DNA from: Stramonita haemastoma | Lineage: Eukaryota; Mollusca; Gastropoda; Neogastropoda; Muricidae | DNA length: 64,000 bases | Assembly: GCA_030674155.1 (NCBI GenBank) | Contig: CM060318.1 | Location: 73,662,271 to 73,726,270 of the forward strand | Reading direction: 5' to 3' | In this document: piece by piece, positions 1 through 21,945 of the stretch | Layout: each line of letters opens with the position of its first letter | Position numbering within the stretch: position 1 is the first letter of the stretch | Translations under genes and position numbers: made by a program | Notes under the pieces: generated by a model | Seen by the model: the letters and a program-made list of their open reading frames with translations, nothing else | The model's database searches: none | Told to the model about the DNA's origin: nothing

Positions 1-1084
1 CCTCCAAACGGCTCACTGGCAGCCAGTGACAAGAAGTGTTAAATATCACCTTATTTCTCAGCCCCAGATACCCCCATCTCCCACTCCCAACCTTACACAC
101 TCCTACCACCCACACTCCCACCCCCAGCCACAGACACTCCAAACACCCACACTCCAATTGTAAAACAGAATAGAAACATAGCAAAGAAAAATGTGCTCTG
201 AATAAATCTCTCAGTTTTAACAGATTGTGTTGTTTGTACCTTTAACCAACCTACTTGATAACTAACTAAAACAGATTTTTTTTTAAATTGATGAATTGAT
301 AGAGTCTATCCCATGAAAATTTTTATCAACTGCTTTTTTTTTTTTTTTCCTAAATCCCAATTCTCACAGTGATTTCTGATCAAGAGATGCTTTGTGATTG
401 GAATGAAGAATCTTCTTCACACGTTTGTATTTCACATCCTTGTTCATGCTCCTAGACTCCAGACATTGTACTGACAAAAAGGACAGCTTGTCAGTTACGC
501 TAATGTTGCTGAAAACTTGACCTTGTTTTCAAACCGTTTGCCTGCCATTTCTTTCCGTCTTTCAGGCTCTACTAACTACACAACTGTGGGCATGAATGGG
601 AGGAACAGTGAAGTTTACACACACAAGACTCTAACTTCATGAAAGTCTTGTAGCATTCATTGATCACAGTTTCTTTCAAATTTTTTGTAAACTCTGATAA
701 ATGTGAAATAGAGATGAAAAAATCCCCTTCCTTCCCTTCTTTTGAAACATGCCATCATTTGTTTTTGGCTCCCACTCTCTCCACACTCTTTCCCAATTTG
801 CACACACTTGGTCCTCCAATATACATGAATAATGGAAAACAGCAAATGATCAATGCATCATTCAGTCACTCATCCAGCCTTCAAACCCTTCCACTGCAAG
901 GTATGTGAAGGTAAGGCTTCCTGTTCACGAATGCTACATCTAAATCTGTGCTGGCACTATAGAGCCAGGAATCCTTTTCTTTTCAGTGTCCATGAACACT
1001 GGACCAAAAATCAAAATCTGTACACTGAGGTCTTGCAGCCTTCATAAGTGTTTCAACATGTAAAGTTAAAATCTACTGCCTGAA
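1..1084. other. MFSD11 intron or flank, no gene recognised
   Basis: Low-complexity C/T-rich start (CACTCCCACCCCCAGCC-like), poly-T runs, and unique AT-rich sequence. I searched the minus strand for the next MFSD11 exon and found none. Nothing else is supported here. Confidence 0.5.
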
Positions 1085-1990
1085 TACACTGTGCCACAAT
1101 CTATTTCCTGAGCATATAAAACCCCATTCTATTTCCTGAGCATATAAAACCCTATTATATTTCCTGAGCACATAAAAACCCATTCTATTTCCTGAGCACA
1201 TAAAACCCCAATCTCTCTATTTCCGGACCACATAAAACCCCATTCTATTTCCTGAGCATATAAAACCCTATTATATTTCCTGAGCACATAAAAACCCATT
1301 CTATTTCCTGAGCACATAAAACCCCAATCTCTCTATTTCCGGACCACATAAAACCCCATTCTATTTCTTAAGCATATAAAACCCTATTATATTTCCTGAG
1401 CACATAAAAACCCATTCTATTTCCTGAGCACATAAAACCCCATTCTATTTCCTGAGCACATAAAACCCCATTCTCTCTATTTCCTGAGCACACAAAATCC
1501 CATTCTCTCTATATCCTGAGCACATAAAACCCCATTCTCTCTATATCCCGAGCACACAAAATCCCATTCTCTCTATATCCTGAGCACATAAAACCCCATT
1601 CTATTTCCTGAGCACATAAAACCCCATTCTCTCTATTTCCTGAGCACACAAAATCCCATTCTCTCTATATCCTGAGCACATAAAACCCCATTCTATTTCC
1701 TGAGCACATAAAACCCCATTCTCTCTATATCCTGACCACACAAAACCCCATTCTCTCTATTTCCTGAGCACATAAAACCCCATTCTCTCTATTTCCTGAG
1801 AACACTAAACCCCATTCTATTTCCTGAGCACATAAAACCCCATTCTCTCTATTTCCTGAGAACACTAAACCCCATTCTCTCTATTTCCAGAGCACATAAA
1901 ACCCCATTCTCTCTATTTCCTGAGCACATAAAACCCCATTCTATTTCCAGAGCACATAAAACCCCATTCTCTCTATATCCTGAGCCCATT
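1085..1990. repeat. Minisatellite, 28-33 bp unit with a higher-order period
   Basis: About 30 tandem copies of ATTCTATTTCCTGAGCACAT plus AAAACCCC, alternating with longer units carrying an extra CTCTCT. In the left part a block of about 117 bp repeats two to three times (starts near 1120, 1236 and 1352). It lies in a MFSD11 intron. Minus-strand open frames here are repeat artefacts. Confidence 0.92.
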
Positions 1991-2017
1991 CTCTGTACAT
2001 GTATCCCAGACACCTAC

Positions 2018-10796
<8,779 letters not shown>

Positions 10797-11138
10797 CTTG
10801 AACAACTAAATGTCACATGACTTGGGCCTAGGCCCCTAGTCTTGTGATGCGGCAACCAAGCACGAGGAAATAAGAAGCCTCGCAAAGACAAAGTCCATTT
10901 AGGCGGGAAGAGGGGGGGGGGGGGGGGGTGGTCTGCAGCAACACATTTGTTGTACACAGATACTTTTTTTAAAAATGTTTTTTTAAACTACTTCGGTTGA
11001 TTGATTGTGGTCCCCCCCCCCCCCTTATTTTCCTCTATTTCTTCTCTTATTGTAATCGTTACTGTAATGAGGTAAGAAGTTACAGGTTTGATGTACACAT
11101 AGGTTTTTTGGTTTTGGTTTTGGTTTAAACAAATTTAA

Positions 11139-11141
<3 letters not shown>

Positions 11142-11204
<63 letters not shown>

Positions 11205-11266
11205 AGGGCGGGGACTGGATGTAAAAAAAGCACACAAGTGCTTATTCATTAACCTCGAAAGAAAAG

Positions 11267-11332
<66 letters not shown>
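11142..11332. repeat. Two (CT)n tracts at retroposon 3' ends
   Basis: CT repeats at 11142-11200 and 11269-11332. The second directly follows GGGACTGGATGTAAAAAAAG, CACACAAGTGCTTATTC and AAAGAAAAGAAT, the family-B type 3' end at 11205-11268. Confidence 0.9.
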
Positions 11333-12043
11333 TTCACATGCTAATATAGTATACTAAACTTGTCAGTAGATAGAAATGTTGTGGTTCTTATGTTGAATAA
11401 GAAATTGTATTTTTTTGTCGTCTAAATAAGAACAGGTTGTGTTTGTCAGTTTGTTTACTTAGTTGTAGGTTTTGTCCCTTCTTTTCTGGTTTTCCCTTAC
11501 ATATTTGTTACGCTTTTTTGACTTTTTAAACTCATGCTCTTAAATGCATTTTGAAGAAATACCGTGTTTGGGTGTAACATGACAATGTTGCTGATCTTTT
11601 TTTTAAAAATGTTTTTTGCTGTTAGTTTCTTTTGTTACTTTTCCCTTTTTCCTCATAATATTGTTTCAAAGTAAGAAAAATATGTGAAAATGTTTTATTT
11701 GTTGGTATTCCACTTTGAATGGGCTGCTCTCGTCTCTGTTGTTTTCTCTCATTTTTAATATATTTGATTCATTTACTATAATGCTCGGGTCAGTTAGGGA
11801 TTAGGCTATGCCTTTGCTGAATAGGCTATAGGGCCTATAGGGCTGTTTCTTTTGTTTAATTGATTGCCATTGTATTTAGTGGGAATTGTGTGTTTGTTGA
11901 ATGTATATCTATCCCTTTTTTTTAATTCATATTGGTGATTGTGGCTTTGATTTTCTTTTGCTTTATTGTGTTGTTGCTTTGGATTCTTTTTTTTTTTTTT
12001 TTTTTTGGGGGGGGGGGGGTATTCCCTAATTAGAGCAAGGGCC

Positions 12044-12434
<391 letters not shown>

Positions 12435-12639
12435 AAAAGAATAAATCAAATCAAATCTCTTCTTATTTTCGTTTCTGAATGAGTGCCTTTTCTTTATTAT
12501 TATATTATTATTGCATTTTTTAATTATTATCTCTTGACTTAGTATGTTTGCTACTTAGTATGGTTTCTTGCTCTTGGTGTTTGGATCATTATTATTGCTG
12601 TTGTTTAGTTAGAGGGTTTTTTTTATCTTGATGTTATCC

Positions 12640-12722
12640 CTGATATGGGCGGGGGACTGGATGTAAAAAAGCACACGAGTGCTTATTCATTATCTTCGAA
12701 TAAAAGAATTTGCCTTGCCCCC

Positions 12723-12754
<32 letters not shown>

Positions 12755-12756
12755 AA
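12640..12756 (+). mobile_element. Retroposon 3' end with C-run and (CT)n tail
   Basis: GGGGGACTGGATGTAAAAAA, GCACACGAGTGCTTATTC and TCTTCGAATAAAAGAATTTG, then 15 or so C and (CT)n. Same 3' end as SINE family B. Confidence 0.7.
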
Positions 12757-12905
12757 GATTGTTTAAGGTATTAGAATATGTATGTCCCAAAATAAATGCC
12801 TTACAGCATATGGATTCCTCTTGTGTTCCGTTACATGACTTTGATTAAAATTAGGCATATGCTTCCTTTAGAATCAAGTTTATTGATGACATGAGCACGA
12901 ACCTC

Positions 12906-12907
<2 letters not shown>

Positions 12908-12985
<78 letters not shown>

Positions 12986-13008
12986 TGTGTGTGTGTGTTT
13001 ATTTTTAT
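12908..13008. repeat. (TG)n microsatellite
   Basis: TG repeat ending in TTTATTTTTATTTATTTATT, which is the tail side of a minus-strand SINE-B copy. Confidence 0.95.
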
Positions 13009-13209
13009 TTATTTATTTATTCTTTTATATTTATTTATTTATTCTTTTATATCGAGGATAACAGAATAAGCAATCGTGTGCTTTTTTTCATCCGGTCCCC
13101 GTGTGTATGCAGTTTTGTAAATATTGTCATCTGTTCCCACCGGCACACGATGGCCTACTCTTACGAAAAGCGGAACAGGATTTAACATGTGCGCAAGATG
13201 TTCTACGTG
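13008..13209 (-). mobile_element. SINE family B, 3' portion flanked by (TG)n
   Basis: TTATATCGAGGATAACAGAA, AATCGTGTGCTTTTTTTCAT, TCCCACCGGCACACGATGGC and AAAGCGGAACAGGATTTAAC match the family. It is cut at 13209 by a long (TG)n array, with another (TG)n on its left side. Confidence 0.8.
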
Positions 13210-13212
13210 TGT

Positions 13213-13301
<89 letters not shown>
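13209..13301. repeat. (TG)n microsatellite
   Basis: TG repeat that replaces the 5' part of the adjoining SINE-B copy. Confidence 0.95.
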
Positions 13302-13304
<3 letters not shown>

Positions 13305-13319
13305 TGTTTTTATTTTTCG

Positions 13320-14130
<811 letters not shown>

Positions 14131-14134
14131 ATCT

Positions 14135-14236
14135 CTCTCTCTGGGACTGGATGTAAAAAAATGTTTTAAAGCACATGAGTGCTTATTCATTACCCTCGAA
14201 ATAAAAGAATTTGATTTCATTCGATTTGATTTGACG
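14135..14236 (+). mobile_element. SINE-B-type 3' end with TTTGA tail
   Basis: GGGACTGGATGTAAAAAAAT, AAAGCACATGAGTGCTTATT and CCCTCGAAATAAAAGAATTT, then GATTTGATTTG. Head absent. Confidence 0.65.
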
Positions 14237-15135
14237 TCGACGTTTATTTGAAAGTATTACTTGTGATAATGATAGTCTCTACTCAGGGCTAGAGCCCGGT
14301 GGAAAAGGTATGTCAATACTTATGTAACCCTTGGGACTAAAGATTATCAATCAATCAGCTTTCCCTGCCCCTATAAAGGGCAGGTACAAATTTACAGCTA
14401 GGGGACTGGAAGACTAGCCTATATAGCTACTGAAGCCAAGGCCCCTGAATGGTCACCCATCCAAGAGGCAACCACACATGTTGCTGCTTAATTAACTTGG
14501 GGAGGGCGAGTGCATTGACCGCTAAACTATTCTATCCCTTAATGGTAGTAATGGTGGTGATCTCTTTCTTTTCAGTTTTGTTTTGCTGTTTGTATGTGTT
14601 TTTATCTTTGTGCCTTAAAAAAATTAAATGTCACTTATTTGTTGATTTGTTTATCTATTTTTGATCTATATCTGAATCTTTTTGTTATCTAGAAGTAACC
14701 AACATGACTGCAGTGTGCCATAACAAATGGTAACAGTAAATAGCTGAGGGGGATAATGCAGCTTTTTCTTGGAGAGGTAGGGGGGGGGGGGGATCTTTAT
14801 GCTTGAGTGTGTTGTGTGGTGGTGGTGATGGTGTTGTTGTTGTTTTGTGTGCGCGCGCGTGAGTGTGTGTGTGTGTGCATGCGTGCGTGTGTGCGTGTGT
14901 TCTCAAAGTTTTAGTAGCCCTTTTTAATACACAAACTTTTAGAGTTAGCCTAAAAGAGTTTATATGCAAAACGTTTTCTATTCGCTACATCTGTAAGGAA
15001 ATACACTAAGCAGAAGGCTCTTCTATTGAAACTGAGACTTGGGAGGGGGTAAGGGGGTGGTGGAGAATATTCCATGAATTTAGCAAGAGGCCTAGCGCAC
15101 ACTGTAAAAAGACGACAAAGGTTGGCGCTTTATTG

Positions 15136-15147
15136 TGCGCATGCGCA
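15136..15147. promoter_or_regulatory. NRF-1-like palindromic site in the SRSF2 promoter
   Basis: The sequence TGCGCATGCGCA is a perfect match to the palindromic NRF-1 consensus (YGCGCAYGCGCR). It ends 59 bp before the SRSF2 start codon, where the core promoter or first 5'UTR bases should lie. NRF-1 sites are typical of TATA-less housekeeping promoters. Function is inferred from position and match only. Confidence 0.6.
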
Positions 15148-15205
15148 TTTGCACAGCGTTCTCTCGCCATTCTGTGGGTGCGTAATAAGGAAATTCGCTG
15201 CAGCC

Positions 15206-18200
15206 ATGAGTTACGGACGAAGCCCACCGAGTATTGAGGGAATGGTATCTCTGAAAGTTGACAATTTAACTTATAGAACCACACCAGAAGATCTTCGCCG
15301 TGCTTTTGAAAAGTACGGAGATGTAGGTGATGTGTACATTCCCCGTGATCGGTTCAGCAGGGAAAGCCGCGGCTTTGCCTTTGTGCGTTTCTTTGACCGG
15401 CGAGATGCTGAAGACGCAATGGACTCGATGGATGGAGCTTATTTAGATGGGAGAGAACTTCGATGTCAGATGGCACGCTATGGAAGACCGGCAGAACCCT
15501 ACAGACGCGGTGGACCGCCCCCATCCCGACGTGGTGGTCGTTACAGGTAGGGTCTATGTAAAACTTGAGTTCTAACCTGAGTTTCATCCGGGCTACTTCT
15601 CAAATTGCAGACATGGGTTCAGACAAGCCGGGGAAATTGTTTGGCGGCGAAATGCCGATTTCCCCCCAAAAGAAATTATGGCATGGTGCAGTGGTTAGCG
15701 CGTTTGGTCCCTGGTTGGAAGGTCGCTGGTTCGAATCCCATTGGTCACAGTTTATAAATTTATAAACTCCTTTAGAAGACTGAATGTGACCACATGGTGG
15801 AGTGGTTAGGGTGTTTTGGTTCCTGATTTAGAGGATAATCCGTTAATCGGTTCGAATGGGAGGGGGGGGGGGGGGTACTCCACTCCCAGGACAGCACCCA
15901 GTCCTACACACAGTCCTAGCACTATCCAAAGTGAATTTGCTGTGGACTTAGGCTTGTTATTAAGAAGTCCACAAGATATGAAGTGTTCATCAGTCAGCTA
16001 AGAATTACTATAGTAGTATCCACTTAGTTTTAAATACTTATTATCATTACGATTGGTGTGAGAATTACTTGCATGCAATTTAGCATAGTCTGCGCACAGT
16101 AAAATGTCGACATAATTAGGTAATTTAGGACTATTCCAAATACACACTGTCATCTTGGGGAAATGCTGAGAAGTTGTAGCGCATGGTGCAGGGTATCATG
16201 TTCAGGGTTCGGCCTAGGATTTTTTAGAACGGTACTGGAGTTGACCATTTCAGAACATATGAACCAACACCTCAAATGCGTCGGAAAATAAAATGGTTAC
16301 ATTCGTGAACTAACACGGAAACGCTTTCTTGGGGTGTGTTGACGGGCGGGGGTTGTTCGGCAGCCAAGATGAATTATTGATACGAAAACTCTCAGACTTT
16401 GGATGCCGTGCTGCTAGCACCGCGCTTCTTGGCCGTAGACCGCCGGCAATAGATTTTTTTTTCTGGCTGTGTCACATCTTCAGTCGTTTTTGCATGGCAC
16501 TTTGTGAGCTTACATTCTTCTTTCTTGGTTTCATATGCGGATAGCGCTCATCTGAGCTTTTGTTCAATTTAGATTTTGTTTGACTCTTCTCTCTCAAGCA
16601 CGCGCAAGTTCGATGGTTCAAGAACTCCGCTTATGTTCGTTAAGAAGGGCTTTGAGCTGTGTGCCGGTGGAAAGTGATATTTAAAACTGCATGATCATGG
16701 GGAAATGGATGTAAATAGCAAGAAGTGCTTGTGTCGATTATCTCGATATAACAAGATTAAAAGAACAAGAATAGATAAACAGGCCCATTATCCATTGGAA
16801 TGGTAGTTTCTGTCTGGCTGATAGAGTCGCAGAAGCTCTATTCTTTCACAGTTAGCTAGGCTTTGCTTGCTTGCTTCAATGAGGTGGCTAAATAGATTTT
16901 GTCGGAATGGAGCGTGGGAAGGGGATAGGTGCGTAAGCACAGTATAGGTATTAGACTGTCAGAAATGTCACTTAGACTTTTTTTTTGACGGAAATCTATC
17001 GGTCAAGGCAATGCAGACGGTAGGCTCAGTGTAGATGCCGTGCTTCGAAATTTTGGGTATTCCTGTTTACAATCGGTTAAATCCGGCAATTACGGTTATC
17101 GCGAACCTGATGTTGGGTTCCAAGCTGAATGTTAAGGTTCAAATTCTCATGAACTTGGTTTGGGATGCTGCCAGGTTACCAGAGTGTGCTGGGCTTTTGG
17201 GAAGACAGTTTGTTCCTCTGAAGTCAGAGTATGATTACAGGGGGGGGGGGCGGGCGGGGGGGGGATTTGAAAGTTAAATACATGTATGACAAACTCATCC
17301 AATGTATTCCCTCTCACAGTGATTCGGTGAGTGAAGAGTGCATATTTTGGGTAACCCACAGGGTGTACTGTTACTGTTATTAGTGTTCAGCTGGGGACAC
17401 AGAACAATACAGTTTCAGGGTTCGCGCTAGGATTTTTTAAAACGGTACTGCCAGTTGCCATTTCAGAGAATCTTGACCAACTCTCCCCAAAATCGGTCCC
17501 CAGAAAATAAAATCCGGTACGTACTGTGAACAAAACGAAACTATTCAGTGAGGGGGTGGGGGAGGGGGGGATTGTTGGGCAGCAAAACAAAATCTAAATT
17601 GAACGCGAATCTCTAAGACTGACTGCCGTGTGCTTGCTGCCACTCGCTTCTTGGGCAGGAAGCCACGAAGGAAATACGATTTTTTTTCTAGCGCCTGTGC
17701 CACTGTCCGTGTCAGTCTGTTGTTTTGCATGGCATCATTCGTGTGACTTATATTCTTCTTTCTTGTTTCTATGCTTGGCGCTCATCTAGCTAGTCTTTGT
17801 TCAATTTATATTTTGGTTTTCGACTCTTCTCTCTCAAAGCAACGCGCAAATTCATAGTCAAGACCCTCGCTTTTCGCTTTTGGTAAGAGCAGGCATCGTG
17901 TGCCGGTGGGAACGGATTACATTTACAAAACTGCATACACAGGGGACTGGATGTGAAAAAGCACAGGAGTGCTTATTCCATTATCCTCGATATAAAAGAT
18001 TAAAAGAATACAGACTAAATAAATCTAGGCCCCATTTACTCAATGTGATGGAAGTTTGCTGTCATGCCGAGAATAGCCGAAGCTTTATTCTTTCACAGTA
18101 AAGCTTGCTGTTCTGCGTGCTAGGCTAATCATGCTGGCGCTAAAGATGTTCGTCGGAAGGGGGTGGAAGAGGGGTAGGTGCGGTAAGCACAGCACAGGCC

Positions 18201-19427
18201 ATGACAGACTGTCAGAAAACGTCACTTCAGACTTTTTTTTTGAGACGGAAATCTAATCGGTCACAGGCAAACAGAACGGTACGCTGGGGTACGGCTGCTT
18301 CGAAATTTTGGGTATTCCCTGTTTACAATCGGTAAAATACCGGACAATTACCGGTTATCGCGAACCCTGGTTGGATTTGCTGGGAAGTTAGTGACATATT
18401 AATATGATTTTTCTGTGTAAAAGTAATCTGCCACTCCAGATAATGTTGTGCCAAAATGCAGAAAAAAAAACTCATTTATTCAGGTCAGTGCATTGACTTG
18501 GTGTGGGAGAGAAGTCCTGCACCAGGGTTAGGAAAAGTGTATTTGTCTTTATTGCTGTCAGCACAATAGTATAGGATGAACAATCATTTAGTACACTCGC
18601 AGCCTTTTTTTTTCAGCTAGAGTTCCAGGGTTCATAAGTCATTAAGTGGTGAAATTTTTGCATACGTTATTTTGTCTGCCATTTAAGTATCCCCGTTCTG
18701 GCTTTGGGGATGACTTGATATTATAATACTGTACCCAGTGTACATAGTGTGCTTTTTCAAACAAAAAAATTGTCATCTGTTCTTACCAGCTTGCAATGGC
18801 CTACTCCGAAAAGCGGAACAGGTTTGAAGATGTACACAAGATATTCTCAATTCTGCGTGCATTGGCACATGTATTGGACCTCAGAGCTTACGAGATTATG
18901 GACATGACAGGCTTGGGCAAGCCTGAGGCAAAAATTGAGGTGCGCGGCATGGGAACAGCAGACAAATGTCACAGAAGATGAGGCAAAACGAAAAAAAAGT
19001 TCCAGGTGTTATGTAGCTTGCTTATCTCTCGGTCTGGTGGGTAAAGTCAAATCCTGGTGAAAATAGTTTTTCCCTGTAATTGTAAAATTTAAAGTCAAAT
19101 CATAATTAGAACTAAAAGTTATTTGAGATTCAGCTGTGATCAGGGTAAGATTTGTAGTGTGGGTCATTTATCATTTCATATTGTGTTACACTTACAGGTC
19201 CAGATCACGCTCACAGGTCTCGGGGACGTCGGCATGGTAGGAGCAGACGGTCAAGAAGTCGTTCCCGGAGCAGGTCGTACAGCAGGAGCAGGAGTGCAAG
19301 CCGCAGCAGAAGCCGTAGCAGAGACAACAAGAAGGAACGAAGCCGTTCTGGATCCAAGTCCCGTTCTAGAAGCCGGGCCCGATCAGATGCATCAGGCAAA
19401 GACAATACAGGAGAGAATGGAGATTGA
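15206..19427 (+). CDS. SRSF2: Serine/arginine-rich splicing factor 2 (SC35), two coding exons
   Basis: Nuclear SR protein that binds exonic enhancers and promotes spliceosome assembly. Exon 1 is 15206-15546 (113 codons plus 2 nt). It starts [13 protein letters not shown] and carries one RRM with RNP2 LKVDNL (residues 16-21) and RNP1 RGFAFVRF (55-62); the RYGRP stretch keeps the proline at position 95, a known human mutation hotspot. Exon 2 encodes the RS domain with many RS/SR pairs and ends DNTGENGD then TGA at 19425-19427. Two acceptors are possible. AG at 19216 keeps the RS frame and gives about 183 residues. AG at 19197 has the better pyrimidine tract but goes out of frame unless one base near 19215 is extra. 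Human SRSF2 is 221 residues, so the RS tail is shorter here. The intron (about 3.65 kb) holds two copies of a TIR element. A clear NRF-1-like site lies 59 bp upstream of the ATG. Confidence 0.93.
15676..15765 (+). mobile_element. tRNA-like SINE head in SRSF2 intron
   Basis: GGTGCAGTGGTTAGCGCG and CTGGTTCGAATCCCATTGG are A- and B-box sequences like those heading the long SINE. The similarity ends near 15765, so it is truncated. It is immediately followed by a second, more decayed head at 15788-15990 (GTGGAGTGGTTAGGGTG, GGTTCGAATGGGAGG). Confidence 0.65.
15788..15995 (+). mobile_element. Decayed tRNA-headed SINE in SRSF2 intron
   Basis: Second tRNA-like head with GTGGAGTGGTTAGGGTG and GGTTCGAAT, a G-run insertion, and a body containing CCAGTCCTACACACAGTCC. 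Weak match to the other families. It lacks an obvious TSD. Confidence 0.45.
16203..17109 (+). mobile_element. TIR element (MITE-like) copy 1, SRSF2 intron
   Basis: Ends CAGGGTTCGGCC and GGTTATCGCGAACCTG are short inverted ends shared with the copies at 17416 and 48579. Flanked by a candidate 5-bp target duplication ATGTT (16198-16202, 17110-17114). The copy is full of small deletions relative to the other two. A decayed SINE-B piece (GTGCCGGTGG, ATGGATGTAAATAGCAAGAA, TATCTCGATATAACAAGATT) lies at about 16655-16770. No ORF, so non-autonomous. Confidence 0.78.
17416..18369 (+). mobile_element. TIR element (MITE-like) copy 2, SRSF2 intron
   Basis: Starts CAGGGTTCGCGCTAGGATTT and ends ACCGGTTATCGCGAACCCTG. 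Same orientation as copy 1, 0.3 kb downstream. A SINE-B 3' piece (TGCCGGTGGGAACGGATTAC, GGGGACTGGATGTGAAAAAG, TTATCCTCGATATAAAAGAT) is embedded at about 17885-18010. No matching target duplication is evident at its ends. Confidence 0.82.
18768..18870 (-). mobile_element. SINE family B, internal fragment in SRSF2 intron
   Basis: TGTCATCTGTTCTTACCAGC, AATGGCCTACTCCGAAAAGC and CTGCGTGCATTGGCACATG are diverged family-B sequence. Both ends are missing. Confidence 0.65.
18885..18996 (+). mobile_element. 3' fragment of the long SINE family
   Basis: Matches the last ~110 bp of the element at 51154-52026: GGACATGACAGGCTTGGGCA, GGTGCGCGGCATGGGA and GTCACAGAAGATGAGGC followed by an A-rich tail. It lies in the SRSF2 intron directly after a SINE-B fragment. 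Confidence 0.7.
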
Positions 19428-21570
19428 GCTGCAGCACATGTTGACGATGAGCAGAAACTGTAGAATGCTGAGCTGACAGCCCTGTATATCTGCATGCAGC
19501 CTGCCAGCCTGACTTGACTGCAGATTAACTTTTGACAGGTCATTATTGGGCTGTTGATCTGCTGTTTTTTTGTTACGTGTATGATGAAATTAGTATTGTT
19601 TGTTCATTCGTGACTGCTGTTCTTTTTTCTTTCTTTTTTAAATTCTAATTAAAGATGAGATTTATGTTTTGACGAGTAACACAAACTGCTCAGTGTTTTT
19701 ACATTTTTGGAAAGGAAAAAAACACAACTTTTCTATTGTGTGTGAAAATGTTCCGTTCATAGATTTAACTACCATATGTGTTGTATACTTGGGAGCCAAC
19801 CAAAATGTATTAAAAATAGCTCTCAGTTTGTTTTTTTCTTTTTTTTCTTTAGCACTTGTCAGCCAACTTCCATCTATGCTGATGACCTGTAATGTTAAAG
19901 GGCACAACATTTGTTACTTATTTCAGAGTTTTTAACTAAATAGTTCAAATTGTAGAGTACATCAATTAATGAAACTAACATTAAACATAGGGCATCAACT
20001 GATAAAATTAATATTGGGTAAGAACTCAGATAAAAAGATGGAAGGATGATGAATTAGCCACATTGCCTGCAATGTGTTAGTGATGGATAAATTAAAAATT
20101 TATAGTTTCTAAGCTGTTGATGGCCTCCTCTATAAAAAAACAAACAAAAAAATTACAAGCCAAAGACCCCCCCCCCCCTCTTAATAAAATGAGTTTATTA
20201 GATAAGTTGTCTTCAGTGTTTAGATGTTAAAGGAATTGACTGCTTTGTTTAATCAATGGTGTTTGTTCAACATCCACGTTTAACATTTGCAAGATATTGA
20301 GATACCTTGTAGTGTGTCTTCGGCTACAGATTACTTAGCTATCAAAGCAGGATTTGGCACCAAAATGGACACTCTTGCTTTAATAAATTTGGGGGGGGAG
20401 GGGGGCTAAAACTAGTCTTTCTTGCTAAAGAATATTGATACACTTGATATTTGAATGTTACTGTATGCATGCGTATACATCAGTAAATAACATCAGTGTG
20501 AGTGTGTTTCATACTTGTTGAGAGCCGTTTGATTTATTTTTGTTATGGAAAGAATATTGACATAATTTTTTTATTTAAAACTGAAAAAAATACAAACGAG
20601 CAAACAGAAATTTGTATTTTTCATTAAATCACTGCATTTTGAACTTGTTTCAATTTGATTAGCAGCTGTAAGTGGGCAATTTTGAGAGGAGGGGGCACTT
20701 TATTTTGTGTTTAAACAGAATTGTATTGCATGTTCTTGTACTAATGTGTTTTCTTTTTCATTTCCCCACACTGTAGGAGGGGTAATAAAGAAAGCAGTAC
20801 GGAGCTGTTTGCTGTGGGTAGAGGTGCAGTGGGGTGTGGAGAGAGAGCGGAGGTGTGGCAGGTGCCTGTGCGGTAAACCGTCGGCAGAGCTGTACAAGCA
20901 GTATGCTGTCTGTTGCTGAACACTGCACGTGGTGGGGAAAAAGCAGCCGTCTGTCTGCAAGGGTGAATGATACTTGTCATGCCATAGGGAAGAATCACAC
21001 CCATATCTCATAATCCAGTAAATTTCAAAATGCTCACAAACCATTTTTTTTTTTTTTTTAAATACACATGTAAAAAATTTGCTGCATCATATGATTTGGT
21101 TGTGGTGTTGGGAAGTTCTGTTGTCCTAAAATTGCAATCAAATGACCAGATCAGCTGGCAGCATTTCATTTTTCTTGGCCAGAAGCGACCTATTTTCTTT
21201 TCTTTTCTTTTCTTTCTAATGTAGATATTTGGTCTATTTATGACCTTAGGAATGGAACTGAAGAGATCCATGAAAGTTTGTAAATTGATATTGATTTGGC
21301 ATACACAGAAATGCAGTTTTTTTTTGTTTTTTTTTTATAACCTGGTAAATAAAGCCTATATTTAATAGTACAACAAAAAATCCTGCTCTTTCATTTCAGA
21401 ATCAGTTCACTGTCATTTAGTTCTGTTTGGTGTTAACACATTTATCCAGATAAAGTATAATATATAAGGAAAAAAACCTGAAAAAAGCTTATTGTTTTAA
21501 AACCAATCTTCCCTCTTGCTATTAAAATCACTCATATAGATTATGGAATAAGAGCTTGATATTAATCACC
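19428..21570 (+). other. SRSF2 3'UTR and downstream region
   Basis: Unique AT-rich sequence follows the stop. AATTAAAG at about 19647 and AATAAAG at about 21347 are candidate poly(A) signals. A possible 3'UTR exon acceptor (TTTCATTTCCCCACACTGTAG) ends at 20776; mammalian SRSF2 is known to splice its 3'UTR in autoregulation, so this region deserves RNA evidence. No further coding exon is supported. Confidence 0.4.
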
Positions 21571-21914
21571 TTAACCTTTTCCGTACATTCCTAAATTTTG
21601 CGCTCCATATATCTTGGGTATACAGCCACCCATGGTTTCAGGGAAGGCATAACACACTGTGATGCGTTGTGGGTGTACAGTCACCCATGGTTTGTATGAA
21701 GAAATGATGCACTGCTGTACATCACAGATGTTGAGTAACCTATGTAGCATGATCTGTCTACAAAGGAGCATGCCTTTGTAGTGTTAGCTAATCACACAGA
21801 TATACGCCTCTCTCTTTGGAAAAGTTTTAAGTATTTTTTATAATTAGACCTGTCGGGTGGGGGGTTGAGCGTGCATACTGCTTTTTAGGATCATTTTACT
21901 TCTCTTTCTCCCAA

Positions 21915-21945
<31 letters not shown>

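Noticed and set aside
853..1047. Possible C2H2 zinc finger (FHCKVCEGKASCSRM...)
   Set aside because: The spacing before the first His is off, there is only one partial unit and no splice support; probably chance.
1085..1990. CRISPR-like repeat array
   Set aside because: Contiguous degenerate 28-33 bp units, no spacers.
19123..19476. 117-codon frame [13 protein letters not shown]... as a gene
   Set aside because: It overlaps SRSF2 exon 2 in the wrong frame; the RS-coding frame is the conserved one.
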